Source: Niveispirillum sp943371025 (GTDB lineage Bacteria > Pseudomonadota > Alphaproteobacteria > Azospirillales > Azospirillaceae). Taken from it: DNA of 64,000 nucleotides. The position numbers were made by a program, and so were the translations under genes. Below, one piece after another: positions 45,959 to 54,207 of this stretch. Numbering within the stretch: the first letter of the stretch is position 1; each line of letters begins with the position of its first letter. The notes under the pieces were generated by a model that was given only the letters and a program-made list of their open reading frames with translations, did not search any database and was not told the DNA's origin. Where the stretch lies: NCBI GenBank assembly GCA_943371025.1, contig CALRTC020000005.1:191140-255139 (forward strand), written 5' to 3'.

Positions 45959-47472
45959 GATGTCCTCGGGGCGGGGCAGGTGCGGGCGATGAAATCGCCA
46001 TGGCTGGGCATGGCGTCGGCGGCGCGGGCAAAGACGGTGCGCAGCCGGTCCAGATTGTGCCGGACCAGGGCCGGGTCGATCGTATCGACCAGCGGGTCCC
46101 AATGGGCGGGCATGATCCCCTGGCCCAGCAGCACGGCGATCCAGCTATTCTCGCTGAACAGCTCATCCTCGAACCGGAACAGGCGGCCATTGCTGCGGAA
46201 CAGGTCGATCTTCAGGCGCAGGCTGTCGGGGATGTCCATGGCGGCCACCCGGCGCCAGAAGGGCTCGGGCCTTTCATTGGCGACGTAATGCAGGATGATG
46301 AAATCCCGCACCTGTTCCATCTGCATCGATGTCAGCCGGTTATAGGCGTCGATATTGGCCGGGTTGAAACCCCGGTCGGGGAAAAGGGCCAGCAGCTTGG
46401 CAATGCCGGCCTGGATCAGGTGGATGGACGTGCTTTCCAGCGGTTCCAGAAAGCCCGACGCCAGCCCCAGCGCCACGCAGTTGCGGTTCCAGGCCTGGCG
46501 CCGCCGGCCCGTGGTGAAGCGCAGGGGCCGTGGGTCGGCCAGGGCCGGGCCTTCCAGGTTGGACAGAAGGATGTCGGCGGCGGGCGCGTCGTCCAGATCC
46601 TGGCTGCAATAGACCAGGCCATTGCCGGTGCGGTGCTGTAGCGGAATGCGCCATTGCCAGCCGGCCTCGCGCGCGATGGCGCGGGTATAGGGTCTGGGCG
46701 GGCCGGCATTGGCCGATGGCACGGCCAGCGCCCGGTCACAGGGCAGCCAGTGGGTCCAGTCCTCATACCCCGTTGCCAAGGCCCCTTCGATCAGCAGGCC
46801 GCGGAAGCCCGAACAGTCGATGAACAGGTCGCCATCAATCCGCCGCCCGTCGGTCAGGATGACGGCGTCGATGAATCCGTTCTCCCCCCGCAAGGGAACA
46901 TGCGCCACCTCGCCTTCCACCCGCGTCACGCCGCGCGCTTCGGCATAGCGGCGCAGATAGGCGGCATAGAGGCTGGCATCGAAATGGAAGGCGTAATTGA
47001 CCCGCGACAGCACAGATGACGGGTCGGGGGAGGGGCGGGCGAAACGGCCCCGGCGCGCCATGGTGGCGCAGAGATTGTAATCGTCCAGATCAGAGGCCAG
47101 CCCCTGGCTGCGCAGCTTCAGCCAGAACTGGTGGAACTTCACCGCCTCCATATCGAAGCCGAAATTGCCGAACGGGTGCAGATAGCGGTGGCCGGGCCGG
47201 GCCCAGCCGTCGAATTCGATGCCCAGCTTGAAAGTGGCCTGGGTGCGGGCCACGAATTCATTCTCGTCCAGGCCCAACAGGCTGTTGAAGGTGCGGATGG
47301 GCGGGATCGTCGCCTCTCCCACGCCGACGGTGCCGATCTCCTCTGACTCCACCAGGGTGAGGCGGGTGGTGCCATTGCCGGACAGGCGCGACAGAGCAGC
47401 GGCCGCCATCCAGCCGGCGGTGCCGCCGCCGACAATGACGATCTGGCGGATGGGATCGGGCGCCCGCATCAT
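45955..47472 (-). CDS. flavin-dependent tryptophan-halogenase family protein B
   Basis: A 505-residue paralogue of A. GGGTAGW lies at 15-21, the catalytic lysine at K82 (ATFKLGIEF), WxWxIP in AGWQWRIPLQHR, and EPLESTSIH near the C-terminal third. HYVANERPEPFWRRV near the end is the conserved C-terminal region of this clade. Coupled by 4-bp overlaps on both sides. All canonical residues are kept, so an active enzyme is likely. Confidence 0.92.
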   Translation of the reverse strand: MMRAPDPIRQIVIVGGGTAGWMAAAALSRLSGNGTTRLTLVESEEIGTVGVGEATIPPIRTFNSLLGLDENEFVARTQATFKLGIEFDGWARPGHRYLHPFGNFGFDMEAVKFHQFWLKLRSQGLASDLDDYNLCATMARRGRFARPSPDPSSVLSRVNYAFHFDASLYAAYLRRYAEARGVTRVEGEVAHVPLRGENGFIDAVILTDGRRIDGDLFIDCSGFRGLLIEGALATGYEDWTHWLPCDRALAVPSANAGPPRPYTRAIAREAGWQWRIPLQHRTGNGLVYCSQDLDDAPAADILLSNLEGPALADPRPLRFTTGRRRQAWNRNCVALGLASGFLEPLESTSIHLIQAGIAKLLALFPDRGFNPANIDAYNRLTSMQMEQVRDFIILHYVANERPEPFWRRVAAMDIPDSLRLKIDLFRSNGRLFRFEDELFSENSWIAVLLGQGIMPAHWDPLVDTIDPALVRHNLDRLRTVFARAADAMPSHGDFIARTCPAPRTS

Positions 47473-48902
47473 GTCCCCGCTGCCAACCGCGCCAGGACCT
47501 GCGCATGGGTGGGCATGGCGCCCACGGCACGCAGCAGAACCGCACGCAGCCGTTCCAGATGCGTCAGGATGGCCACGTCCGGCAGAGCGGCGGCCAGCGC
47601 GTCGCAGCGGTCGGCGCGCACACCCTGCCCGTCGAACAGGTTGATCCAGTCGGCGGCGGCGAAAATATCCCCCTGGATGGCTGCAATCTGTCCCCGGCTG
47701 CGGAACCGTTCCAGCCGATGGGACAGGCTGTCGGGCAGGGGCTGCGCGCGGACATGGTCCCAGAAGGACTGCCCCGTCCTTCCACTGCTGTGATGGCGGG
47801 CGATGGCGATGTCCCGGGCCGGTTCCAGATCGGCCAGAACCCGCCGTTGATATTCCCCCGCCTCCACCCCCGCACCCGGATCGACCGGATACAGGGCCAG
47901 CAGATGGGTCAGGGCCGACAGGGTCAGGGACAGCGACGCCCCTGCCACGGGGTCCAGCAGCCAGCCGGACGCCCCCAGGAAGGTGACATTACCGTGCCAC
48001 AGCCGGTGGCGATGGCCGCTGGTGAAGGGGGTGCCGTCGCCGCCAATCGACAGTCGGACAGTCCAGGCCCCATCGCGCAGGGGCACCCGTCGGGTCCAGC
48101 CGGTGTCGTCGGCCGTGTGCAGCGCATAGGGCGGGGGCGGGCCATCGGCCGCCGCCGGTGTGACCAGGGCGCGGTCGGGGGGGAGCCAGTGCCGCCAGTC
48201 AGCCCAGCCATTGTCGCCCGCCGCCAGGACGGCGGCGGGGCCGGAGGCATCAATGAACCAGTCGCCGGCCAAGCGACGGCCATCGGCCAGGGTCAGGGCC
48301 AGCACCCGTCCGTCCGCCGCCCGTTCCACCGACCGCAGCGGGGCCGGGGCCAGCCGGGCGCCGGCCGCCTGGGCGACCTGCCGCGCCAAGGCTGCCAGCC
48401 TGTCGCGGTGCAGATGCGCGCCATAATCCAGGCTGGACAGGACGGAGCGGGGATCATCGGCCGGCAGGGTGAAGCGGTCGGCCTGTGCCGCCAGGGTGGC
48501 CAGGGCATAATCGGTCAGGCGCAGGGTCTGCCCGGCTGCCCGCGCCCGCCAGACCAGATGCTGGAAGCCCACGCCCTGCAAGGGGGCGCCGGTGGCGCCA
48601 TAGGGCTGGAAGGTGGCGCTGTCCTTTCCGGACCAGCCCAGGAAGGCGGTGCCCAGGCTGAAGCTGCCGTCACTGGCCAGTGCCAGCCGCTGGTCCAGAC
48701 CCAGGGCGGTCAGCGCATCGGCAAAGCCAGGCAGGACCGGAATGGCGGGGCCGAACGGGTCCAGGCTGTCATCCGGGCCGGGCAGGGGGACCAGCGTCAC
48801 CGACCCGCCGCGCCCGCCATGGGTGCGGGCCAGGGCGGCCGCCGCCAGACTGCCCGCCAGCCCCTGGCCGACAATGACGATATCGTGCAACGGGTCCGTC
48901 AT
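47469..48902 (-). CDS. degenerate halogenase-family flavoprotein C (probable non-halogenating paralogue)
   Basis: A 477-residue paralogue, recognisable from overall layout (GQGLAGS at 12-18, FIDASG, GHRHRLWHGNVTFLGAS). Every halogenase hallmark has changed: GGGTAGW is GQGLAGS, the catalytic lysine position is serine (S82 in GSFSLGTAF), WxWxIP is WTRRVP (269-274), and EPLEST is DPVAGA (317-322). The frame is intact, with normal codon bias and 4-bp overlaps on both sides, so it is kept by selection. It cannot use the standard lysine-chloramine mechanism; it may be a structural partner, a flavin oxidase or a regulator. Confidence 0.85.
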   Translation of the reverse strand: MTDPLHDIVIVGQGLAGSLAAAALARTHGGRGGSVTLVPLPGPDDSLDPFGPAIPVLPGFADALTALGLDQRLALASDGSFSLGTAFLGWSGKDSATFQPYGATGAPLQGVGFQHLVWRARAAGQTLRLTDYALATLAAQADRFTLPADDPRSVLSSLDYGAHLHRDRLAALARQVAQAAGARLAPAPLRSVERAADGRVLALTLADGRRLAGDWFIDASGPAAVLAAGDNGWADWRHWLPPDRALVTPAAADGPPPPYALHTADDTGWTRRVPLRDGAWTVRLSIGGDGTPFTSGHRHRLWHGNVTFLGASGWLLDPVAGASLSLTLSALTHLLALYPVDPGAGVEAGEYQRRVLADLEPARDIAIARHHSSGRTGQSFWDHVRAQPLPDSLSHRLERFRSRGQIAAIQGDIFAAADWINLFDGQGVRADRCDALAAALPDVAILTHLERLRAVLLRAVGAMPTHAQVLARLAAGT

Positions 48903-50434
48903 GCCGGCACCTGCCGGCGATAGCGGGCCAGGATATCGGCATGAGCCGGCATGGACAGGGCGGCGCGGCGGACCGTATCGGACAGCCCCGCCAGTTGCCG
49001 CGCCAGATCCGCCGCCGGCATCAGGGCCGCGCGCGGGTCGATCCGGTCAGGCAGGATGTTCTGTCCCAGATAGACGGCAAGCCAGCTGGGCTCCATGAAC
49101 AGCCCGTCGCTGTAGGGGGTGACAATGCCGCGTTGCCGAAACAGCTCCATCTTCCAGGCCAGGCTGTCGGGCACCTGGATCGTGCGGCAATGGCGCCAGA
49201 AGGGGCTGTCATCACGCTGATTGGCGACGTAATGCAGGATGATGAAATCCCGCACCCGTTCATATTCCAGATCCATCAGCCGGTTGAATTCAGCGGCATC
49301 CGTCGGGTCGGGGACGGGACCGGTAGGGAACAGGTCCAGCAGCCGGCCGATGCCCAGCTGGATCAGGTGGATGGAGGTGCTTTCCAGCGGTTCCAGGAAC
49401 CCCGCCGACAGGCCGATGGCCACGCAATTGCCCACCCATTGCCGCCGCCGTTTGCCCGTGGTGAAGCGCAGGCGCCGGGGCGGGGCCAGCGGCGGATTGT
49501 CCAATTGCCGGACCAAGGCCAGTTCCGCCGCGTCATCATCGATGAAACCGCTGCAATAGACATGGCCGTTGCCGGCCCGATGCTGCAACGGGATGCGCCA
49601 CATCCAGCCGGCATCGCGCGCCGTGGCGCGGGTATAGGGGGCGGGGGGGCCAAGATTGGCGCAGGGCACGGCCACGGCGCGGTCGCAGGGCAGCCAATGG
49701 CGCCAATCCAGATATCCGGTTTTCAACGCTTCCTCAATGATCAGGCCCCGGAAGCCCGAACAGTCGATGAAGAGGTCAGCACTGATCCGCTCGCCGCTTT
49801 CCAGCTGTACCGCTTCCACCCGGCCATCGCCGTGCAGATGCACAGCGTTGATTCTGCCGTCGGTCCGCACCACGCCCCGGGCTTCCGCAACCTGGCGTAG
49901 ATAGGCGGCGTATAGCCCGGCGTCGAACTGATAGGCGTAGGAGAAGGTGGAGAACAGGCTGTCCGGATCGGCCGCCGGATGGCCGAAGCGCCCCGCGCGG
50001 GCAGCCTGGATGGGCAGGGACACAGCGTCCAGCCCGCCTGCCGGCGCCAACCCCTCCCGCAGTGCCCGGATCCAGTGATGGTGGAACGGCACGTCTCCTG
50101 CCATCTGTCCAAAGGCACCGAACGGGTGGATGTAGGCGTCGCCTTTGCGGCCCCAGTCGCGAAATTCGATACCCAGCTTGAAAGTGGCCTCCGTGCGCGA
50201 CATGAAGTCGGCCTCAATCAGGCCCAGGCTGGCATTGAAATGCCGGATATGGGGGATCGTCGCCTCGCCCACGCCGACCGTGCCGATCTCTGTGGATTCA
50301 ACCAGCCGGATCCGGGTACCGGTGCCCGCCAGCTTGCGGGACAGGGCGGCGGCCGTCATCCATCCGGCGGTGCCGCCACCCACAATCAGCACGCGCAGCG
50401 CATCCTTGGGCGTTGATACTGCTGCTATTGTCAC
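48899..50434 (-). CDS. flavin-dependent tryptophan-halogenase family protein D (first gene of operon)
   Basis: A 511-residue paralogue. I chose the GTG at 50434 because AGGGGGAAATCA lies right upstream; a TTG at 50455 would give a poor leader. GGGTAGW at 19-25 begins after a short tail, K86 (ATFKLGIEF) is the catalytic lysine, AGWMWRIPLQHR carries WxWxIP, and FLEPLESTSIH is kept. The C-terminal HYVANQRDDSPFWRHC is as in paralogue A. Divergent from the 1124-residue TonB receptor across a region with three LacI-type operators. Confidence 0.92.
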   Translation of the reverse strand: MTIAAVSTPKDALRVLIVGGGTAGWMTAAALSRKLAGTGTRIRLVESTEIGTVGVGEATIPHIRHFNASLGLIEADFMSRTEATFKLGIEFRDWGRKGDAYIHPFGAFGQMAGDVPFHHHWIRALREGLAPAGGLDAVSLPIQAARAGRFGHPAADPDSLFSTFSYAYQFDAGLYAAYLRQVAEARGVVRTDGRINAVHLHGDGRVEAVQLESGERISADLFIDCSGFRGLIIEEALKTGYLDWRHWLPCDRAVAVPCANLGPPAPYTRATARDAGWMWRIPLQHRAGNGHVYCSGFIDDDAAELALVRQLDNPPLAPPRRLRFTTGKRRRQWVGNCVAIGLSAGFLEPLESTSIHLIQLGIGRLLDLFPTGPVPDPTDAAEFNRLMDLEYERVRDFIILHYVANQRDDSPFWRHCRTIQVPDSLAWKMELFRQRGIVTPYSDGLFMEPSWLAVYLGQNILPDRIDPRAALMPAADLARQLAGLSDTVRRAALSMPAHADILARYRRQVPA

Positions 50435-50455
50435 TGATTTCCCCCTTTTATTCAA

Positions 50456-50471
50456 ATGTTAACGCTCACCA
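50456..50471. promoter_or_regulatory. LacI-type operator, halogenase side (degenerate)
   Basis: ATGTTAACGCTCACCA, the weakest of the eight sites, lies just 21 bp upstream of the halogenase D start. Confidence 0.55.
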
Positions 50472-50541
50472 TTGTTGGGCGTCAATATGTGTGCGGTGCA
50501 AAAGGCACATTATGCTGCACAGCAACATGATAGTATTTTTC

Positions 50542-50555
50542 TGTTAGCCCTAACA
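50542..50555. promoter_or_regulatory. LacI-type operator, middle of the divergent region
   Basis: TGTTAGCCCTAACA has perfect outer arms but CCC instead of CGC in the centre. It is about 107 bp from the halogenase start and 98 bp from the receptor start. Confidence 0.65.
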
Positions 50556-50623
50556 TCTTGTCGCTTGACGGGGTGTGCCCTCCTGATTACCAATTAACCT
50601 TGTTCAAAGCGCAAAAAACAAAA

Positions 50624-50637
50624 TGCTAGCGCTAACA
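50624..50637. promoter_or_regulatory. LacI-type operator, receptor side
   Basis: TGCTAGCGCTAACA lies 16 bp before the TonB receptor ATG, overlapping its leader. Similar placement to the GH10 site. Confidence 0.7.
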
Positions 50638-50653
50638 TCGGGAGGAAATGGGG

Positions 50654-53600
50654 ATGGGTGTTATGGTTCGCCCCCGGGCGGGGGAAGGGCGGAGCCATGG
50701 GTTCGTGCAAGGTCTGCGGGGTGGGGTCTCCGTTGTTGCCTTGTGCGCGATAACCACGGTTCTGCCGGTGAAGGCACAGCAGGCGACGGAAGCGAAAAAG
50801 CCCGCCGCCCCTGCTGCCGCCACACCAGCGCCGGTCAAGCCGGCCGTAAATGACAGCGCTGTTGCAGCGGCACCGGCCGCGCTGGATGAGATCATCGTCA
50901 CCGGCTTCCGCAAGTCGCTGGAAAGCGCGCAGGACATCAAGCGCTATTCGGAAAGCATCGTCGACAGCGTCACGGCCGAAGATATCGGTGCGCTGCCCGA
51001 TCGGTCGGTGACCGAGGCGTTGCAGCGAATTCCCGGCGTATCGATCAACCGTTTCGCGGCCGGTGTTGATCCCGATCACTTTTCGGTCGAAGGGTCTGGT
51101 GTGGTTGTGCGCGGCCTGACCTATGTGCGGTCGGAATTCAATGGCCGCGAGGCATTCAGTGCCAATAACGGCCGTGCGCTGGGCTTTGCCGACGTGCCGT
51201 CGGAACTGATGGGCGGCGTGGATGTGTATAAGTCGCCCACTGCCGACCGTATTGAAGGCGGTATCGCCGGTGTCGTCAACCTGCGCACGCGCAAGCCGTT
51301 CGACAGCAAGGAATTCACGCTGGCCGCGTCGACGGAGGTGAATTACGGCGATTTCATCAAGAAGGCAACGCCGACCGGGTCTTTGCTGGTCTCTGACCGG
51401 TGGGACACGGGTGCCGGTGAATTCGGCCTGCTGGGCAGTGTCGTCGGGTCGCAGCTGAAGTCCCGCGCCGACCGGTTCCAGCTGTCCAGCTTCCGGGTGC
51501 GCAACCAATATAGTGACGGCGACGTCGTGCAGAACGGCCCGGACAGCAAGCCCAACGCGATCACCGACCAGGTGCTGTTCCCGCGCGGGGCCGTGATGGG
51601 CAGCCAGGAATTCGACCGTCGCCGCTACGGCTATTCCGGTGCCGCGCAGTGGCGCAGCCCCGATAACAGCATGGAGGCCGTCTTTACCTTCCTGCGCTCC
51701 GACGCGCGCCAGTCCTGGACCGAACATGCGGTTGAAATCGCCACTGACAACGTGGCGAACAATGGCGACAGCCGCCGCGTGCCGGGTACGACCCTGGCCT
51801 TTGACGATAGCGGCATGTTCGAAAGTGGCCTGATCACCGGTCCCAATGGCTGGCGGTCCGACCAGCTGGGCGGTTCGGCGCGGGTGCCGGCCAATGGCCT
51901 GCAAAGCAACAATATCCGCCGTGACCATGAAGAAAAGATGGTCACCGACGATTACGGCTTCAATTTCCGCTGGGACGTCACCGAACGCTTTGGCGTGAAT
52001 GTCGATTACCAGCATGTACGGTCGACGACCAATGTGGTCGATAACGGCCTGTGGGCGTCCACCTATCAGAATGTGTTCATCGACACCAATGGCGGCGGCC
52101 TGCCGACGGTCCGTTTCCAGGCGCCGGAGGTCTGCAGCGGTTCCGCCACCAATACGGTCTGTTCCGGGGCCATCGGATCGCAAAACAATCCCAGCTATTA
52201 CGGTGCCAATCACAGCACCTTTGCCGATCCGTATAATAGCTTCTACCGTTCCGCCATGGACCATATCGAGGAGAGCAACGGCAATTCCGACGCCGTGCGC
52301 ATCGATGGCGATCTGAAGTTCGAGGACAGCGACTTCTTCACCTCACTTCAGGGCGGCTATCGCTATGCCGACCGCCGGCAGACCTCACGCTTCTCTACCT
52401 ATAATTGGGGCGTTCTGTCCGAACAATGGGGCAATGACGGGCCGGTCTGGCTGGATGATCCCGTCGACGGCACGCCCGGCGGGTCGGGCGGCGCACCGCT
52501 GCGCAAATACGAGAATTATCTGTTCAAGGATTTCTTCCGCGGCAAGATCGCCGATCCGTTGATGGGTCAGGGGCGCCTGTTCTATTCGGGCAATACGGCC
52601 AAGGATTATGCCGACTATGTCGCCTATGCCACGGCCATCAATCGTGAATGGCAGGCAACGACGACGGGGGCCGACGGCAAGGTGCGCAATGCCGGCTGGA
52701 ATTCGCTCTATGACCGTGTCGGCGTATTGTCGGGGACGCCGTTCCTGCCGGGTGAGATCAACCCGATCCAGGAAGAAAACAACGCCGCCTATCTCTTGAC
52801 CAAGTTCGACAGCGATCTGCAGAATGGCTGGAACATCTCGGGCAATGTCGGCGTGCGCTATACGCACACAAAGCGGCAGTCCGACGGGTATCTGGCCTTC
52901 CCCACGCCCAGTTCAGCCTTCCCGACCGATGCCGAGTGCGCGGCGGCGCTGGCCGAGATCATCCAGAACGGCACGGGGGCGTTGCCGGCCTTCTGTACCT
53001 TCACCCCCGCGGTGCGGCAGCAGGCGCGCAATTACACCAACAATGCCCTGACGCCCAGCAGCGTGAAGACGACTTACGACTACTGGCTGCCGAACCTGAA
53101 CATCAAGCTGAAGACCAGCGACGAGCTTCAGTTCCGCGCCGCCTATTTCAAGGGGGTGGCGCCGCCATCGACGGGCCTGATCCGCAATTTCTACAATGTC
53201 AATCTGCAGACGGTGCAGAATGCGGATGCCAATGGCAATTTCATCCCCGGCTCCTACCGGCTGCAGGGTGAATTCAATGCCGGCAACCCGTACCTGATGC
53301 CGACGGAGGCCGACAATTACGACCTGACGGCGGAATGGTATTTCTCCAAGGTCGGGCAGTTGACGGCGTCCATGTTCTATAAGCGGCTGAAGGGCGTGCT
53401 GACCAACAGCACGGTGCGGGCCAGCCTGACCAACAATGGCGCCACCTTCGACAGCATCGTCACCACACCGATGAACGCGGAGGAAACCGGCAAGATCAAG
53501 GGATTCGAGCTGGCCTATCAGCAGACCTATGATTTCCTGCCCGGTATTCTGGGCGGGTTGGGGTTGCAGGCCAACTACACCTTTGTCCATTCCAAGGGCG

Positions 53601-54028
53601 TGCCGCAGAGCACCCTGTCGGAAACCGATCCGGATGTGGGGGCCGGCCGCGTGACGACCGTGGACATGACCAAGCTGCCTTTGCAGGGCCTGTCCAAGCA
53701 CCAGTTCAACATCACGCCCTTCTTCGATTATGGCCCGGTTTCGGCCCGCGTCACCTATTCCTGGCGGTCTGACTTTGTGCTGACGATCCGCGACGTGATC
53801 TTCCCCTATGACCCGATCATCAACAAGGCGGGTGGCCAGCTTGACGCGTCGTTCTTCTATACGCTGAACGACCAGTTCAAGGTGGGTGTGCAGGGCGCCA
53901 ACCTGACCAACGCCACCACCAAGACCAACGCAGTGGTGACGGGGCCGGACGGCAAGAATACCGAGGTGCCGCGCGGCTGGTACGTGAATGACCGCCGCGT
54001 CACCGCGGTCATGCGGTTCACCTACTGA
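50654..54028 (+). CDS. TonB-dependent receptor divergent from the halogenase operon
   Basis: An 1124-residue outer-membrane receptor. Signal peptide to about residue 41 (TTVLPVKAQQ), an Ala/Pro-rich spacer (about 44-77), TonB box-like DEIIVTGFR (79-87), the plug (IPGVSINRFAAGVDPDHF, RIEGGIAGVVNLRTRKPFD) and a barrel ending in AVMRFTY, a typical aromatic end. GGAGG lies 7 bases before the ATG at 50654; ATG at 50648 is too close. The substrate is not clear from sequence. Shared LacI-type operators suggest a carbohydrate; the halogenase link suggests an aromatic or indole-like compound. Confidence 0.92.
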   Translation: MGVMVRPRAGEGRSHGFVQGLRGGVSVVALCAITTVLPVKAQQATEAKKPAAPAAATPAPVKPAVNDSAVAAAPAALDEIIVTGFRKSLESAQDIKRYSESIVDSVTAEDIGALPDRSVTEALQRIPGVSINRFAAGVDPDHFSVEGSGVVVRGLTYVRSEFNGREAFSANNGRALGFADVPSELMGGVDVYKSPTADRIEGGIAGVVNLRTRKPFDSKEFTLAASTEVNYGDFIKKATPTGSLLVSDRWDTGAGEFGLLGSVVGSQLKSRADRFQLSSFRVRNQYSDGDVVQNGPDSKPNAITDQVLFPRGAVMGSQEFDRRRYGYSGAAQWRSPDNSMEAVFTFLRSDARQSWTEHAVEIATDNVANNGDSRRVPGTTLAFDDSGMFESGLITGPNGWRSDQLGGSARVPANGLQSNNIRRDHEEKMVTDDYGFNFRWDVTERFGVNVDYQHVRSTTNVVDNGLWASTYQNVFIDTNGGGLPTVRFQAPEVCSGSATNTVCSGAIGSQNNPSYYGANHSTFADPYNSFYRSAMDHIEESNGNSDAVRIDGDLKFEDSDFFTSLQGGYRYADRRQTSRFSTYNWGVLSEQWGNDGPVWLDDPVDGTPGGSGGAPLRKYENYLFKDFFRGKIADPLMGQGRLFYSGNTAKDYADYVAYATAINREWQATTTGADGKVRNAGWNSLYDRVGVLSGTPFLPGEINPIQEENNAAYLLTKFDSDLQNGWNISGNVGVRYTHTKRQSDGYLAFPTPSSAFPTDAECAAALAEIIQNGTGALPAFCTFTPAVRQQARNYTNNALTPSSVKTTYDYWLPNLNIKLKTSDELQFRAAYFKGVAPPSTGLIRNFYNVNLQTVQNADANGNFIPGSYRLQGEFNAGNPYLMPTEADNYDLTAEWYFSKVGQLTASMFYKRLKGVLTNSTVRASLTNNGATFDSIVTTPMNAEETGKIKGFELAYQQTYDFLPGILGGLGLQANYTFVHSKGVPQSTLSETDPDVGAGRVTTVDMTKLPLQGLSKHQFNITPFFDYGPVSARVTYSWRSDFVLTIRDVIFPYDPIINKAGGQLDASFFYTLNDQFKVGVQGANLTNATTKTNAVVTGPDGKNTEVPRGWYVNDRRVTAVMRFTY

Positions 54029-54062
54029 TCTTTTCGCTCTCTGTCTGTCTCCTCAAGCAACT

Positions 54063-54096
54063 GGGCGCCATCGGCAGCGATGGCGCCCGATTTTTT
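54063..54096 (+). terminator. intrinsic terminator after the TonB receptor gene
   Basis: GGGCGCCATCG and CGATGGCGCCC flank a 4-base loop and are followed by GATTTTTT. Confidence 0.9.
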
Positions 54097-54134
54097 GCCG
54101 CCTTTCCACGCGTCCGCACGGCAGCATATTGCCG

Positions 54135-54177
54135 TTGCTAATGATATTAAGATTGACTCGCAATTGCGATTGCGTCA
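54135..54177. promoter_or_regulatory. Fur-box-like AT-rich region upstream of the siderophore receptor operon
   Basis: This stretch holds AATGATATTAAGATTGAC and TCGCAATTGCGA, an AT-rich palindromic pattern resembling iron boxes (on the minus strand TTGCGAGTCAATCTTAATAT). It lies about 30-70 bp before the receptor start. An iron regulator (Fur, or possibly Irr) is likely. Confidence 0.5.
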
Positions 54178-54207
54178 GAGAAGTCCCCGCATTCAGGGGG
54201 TGACGCT

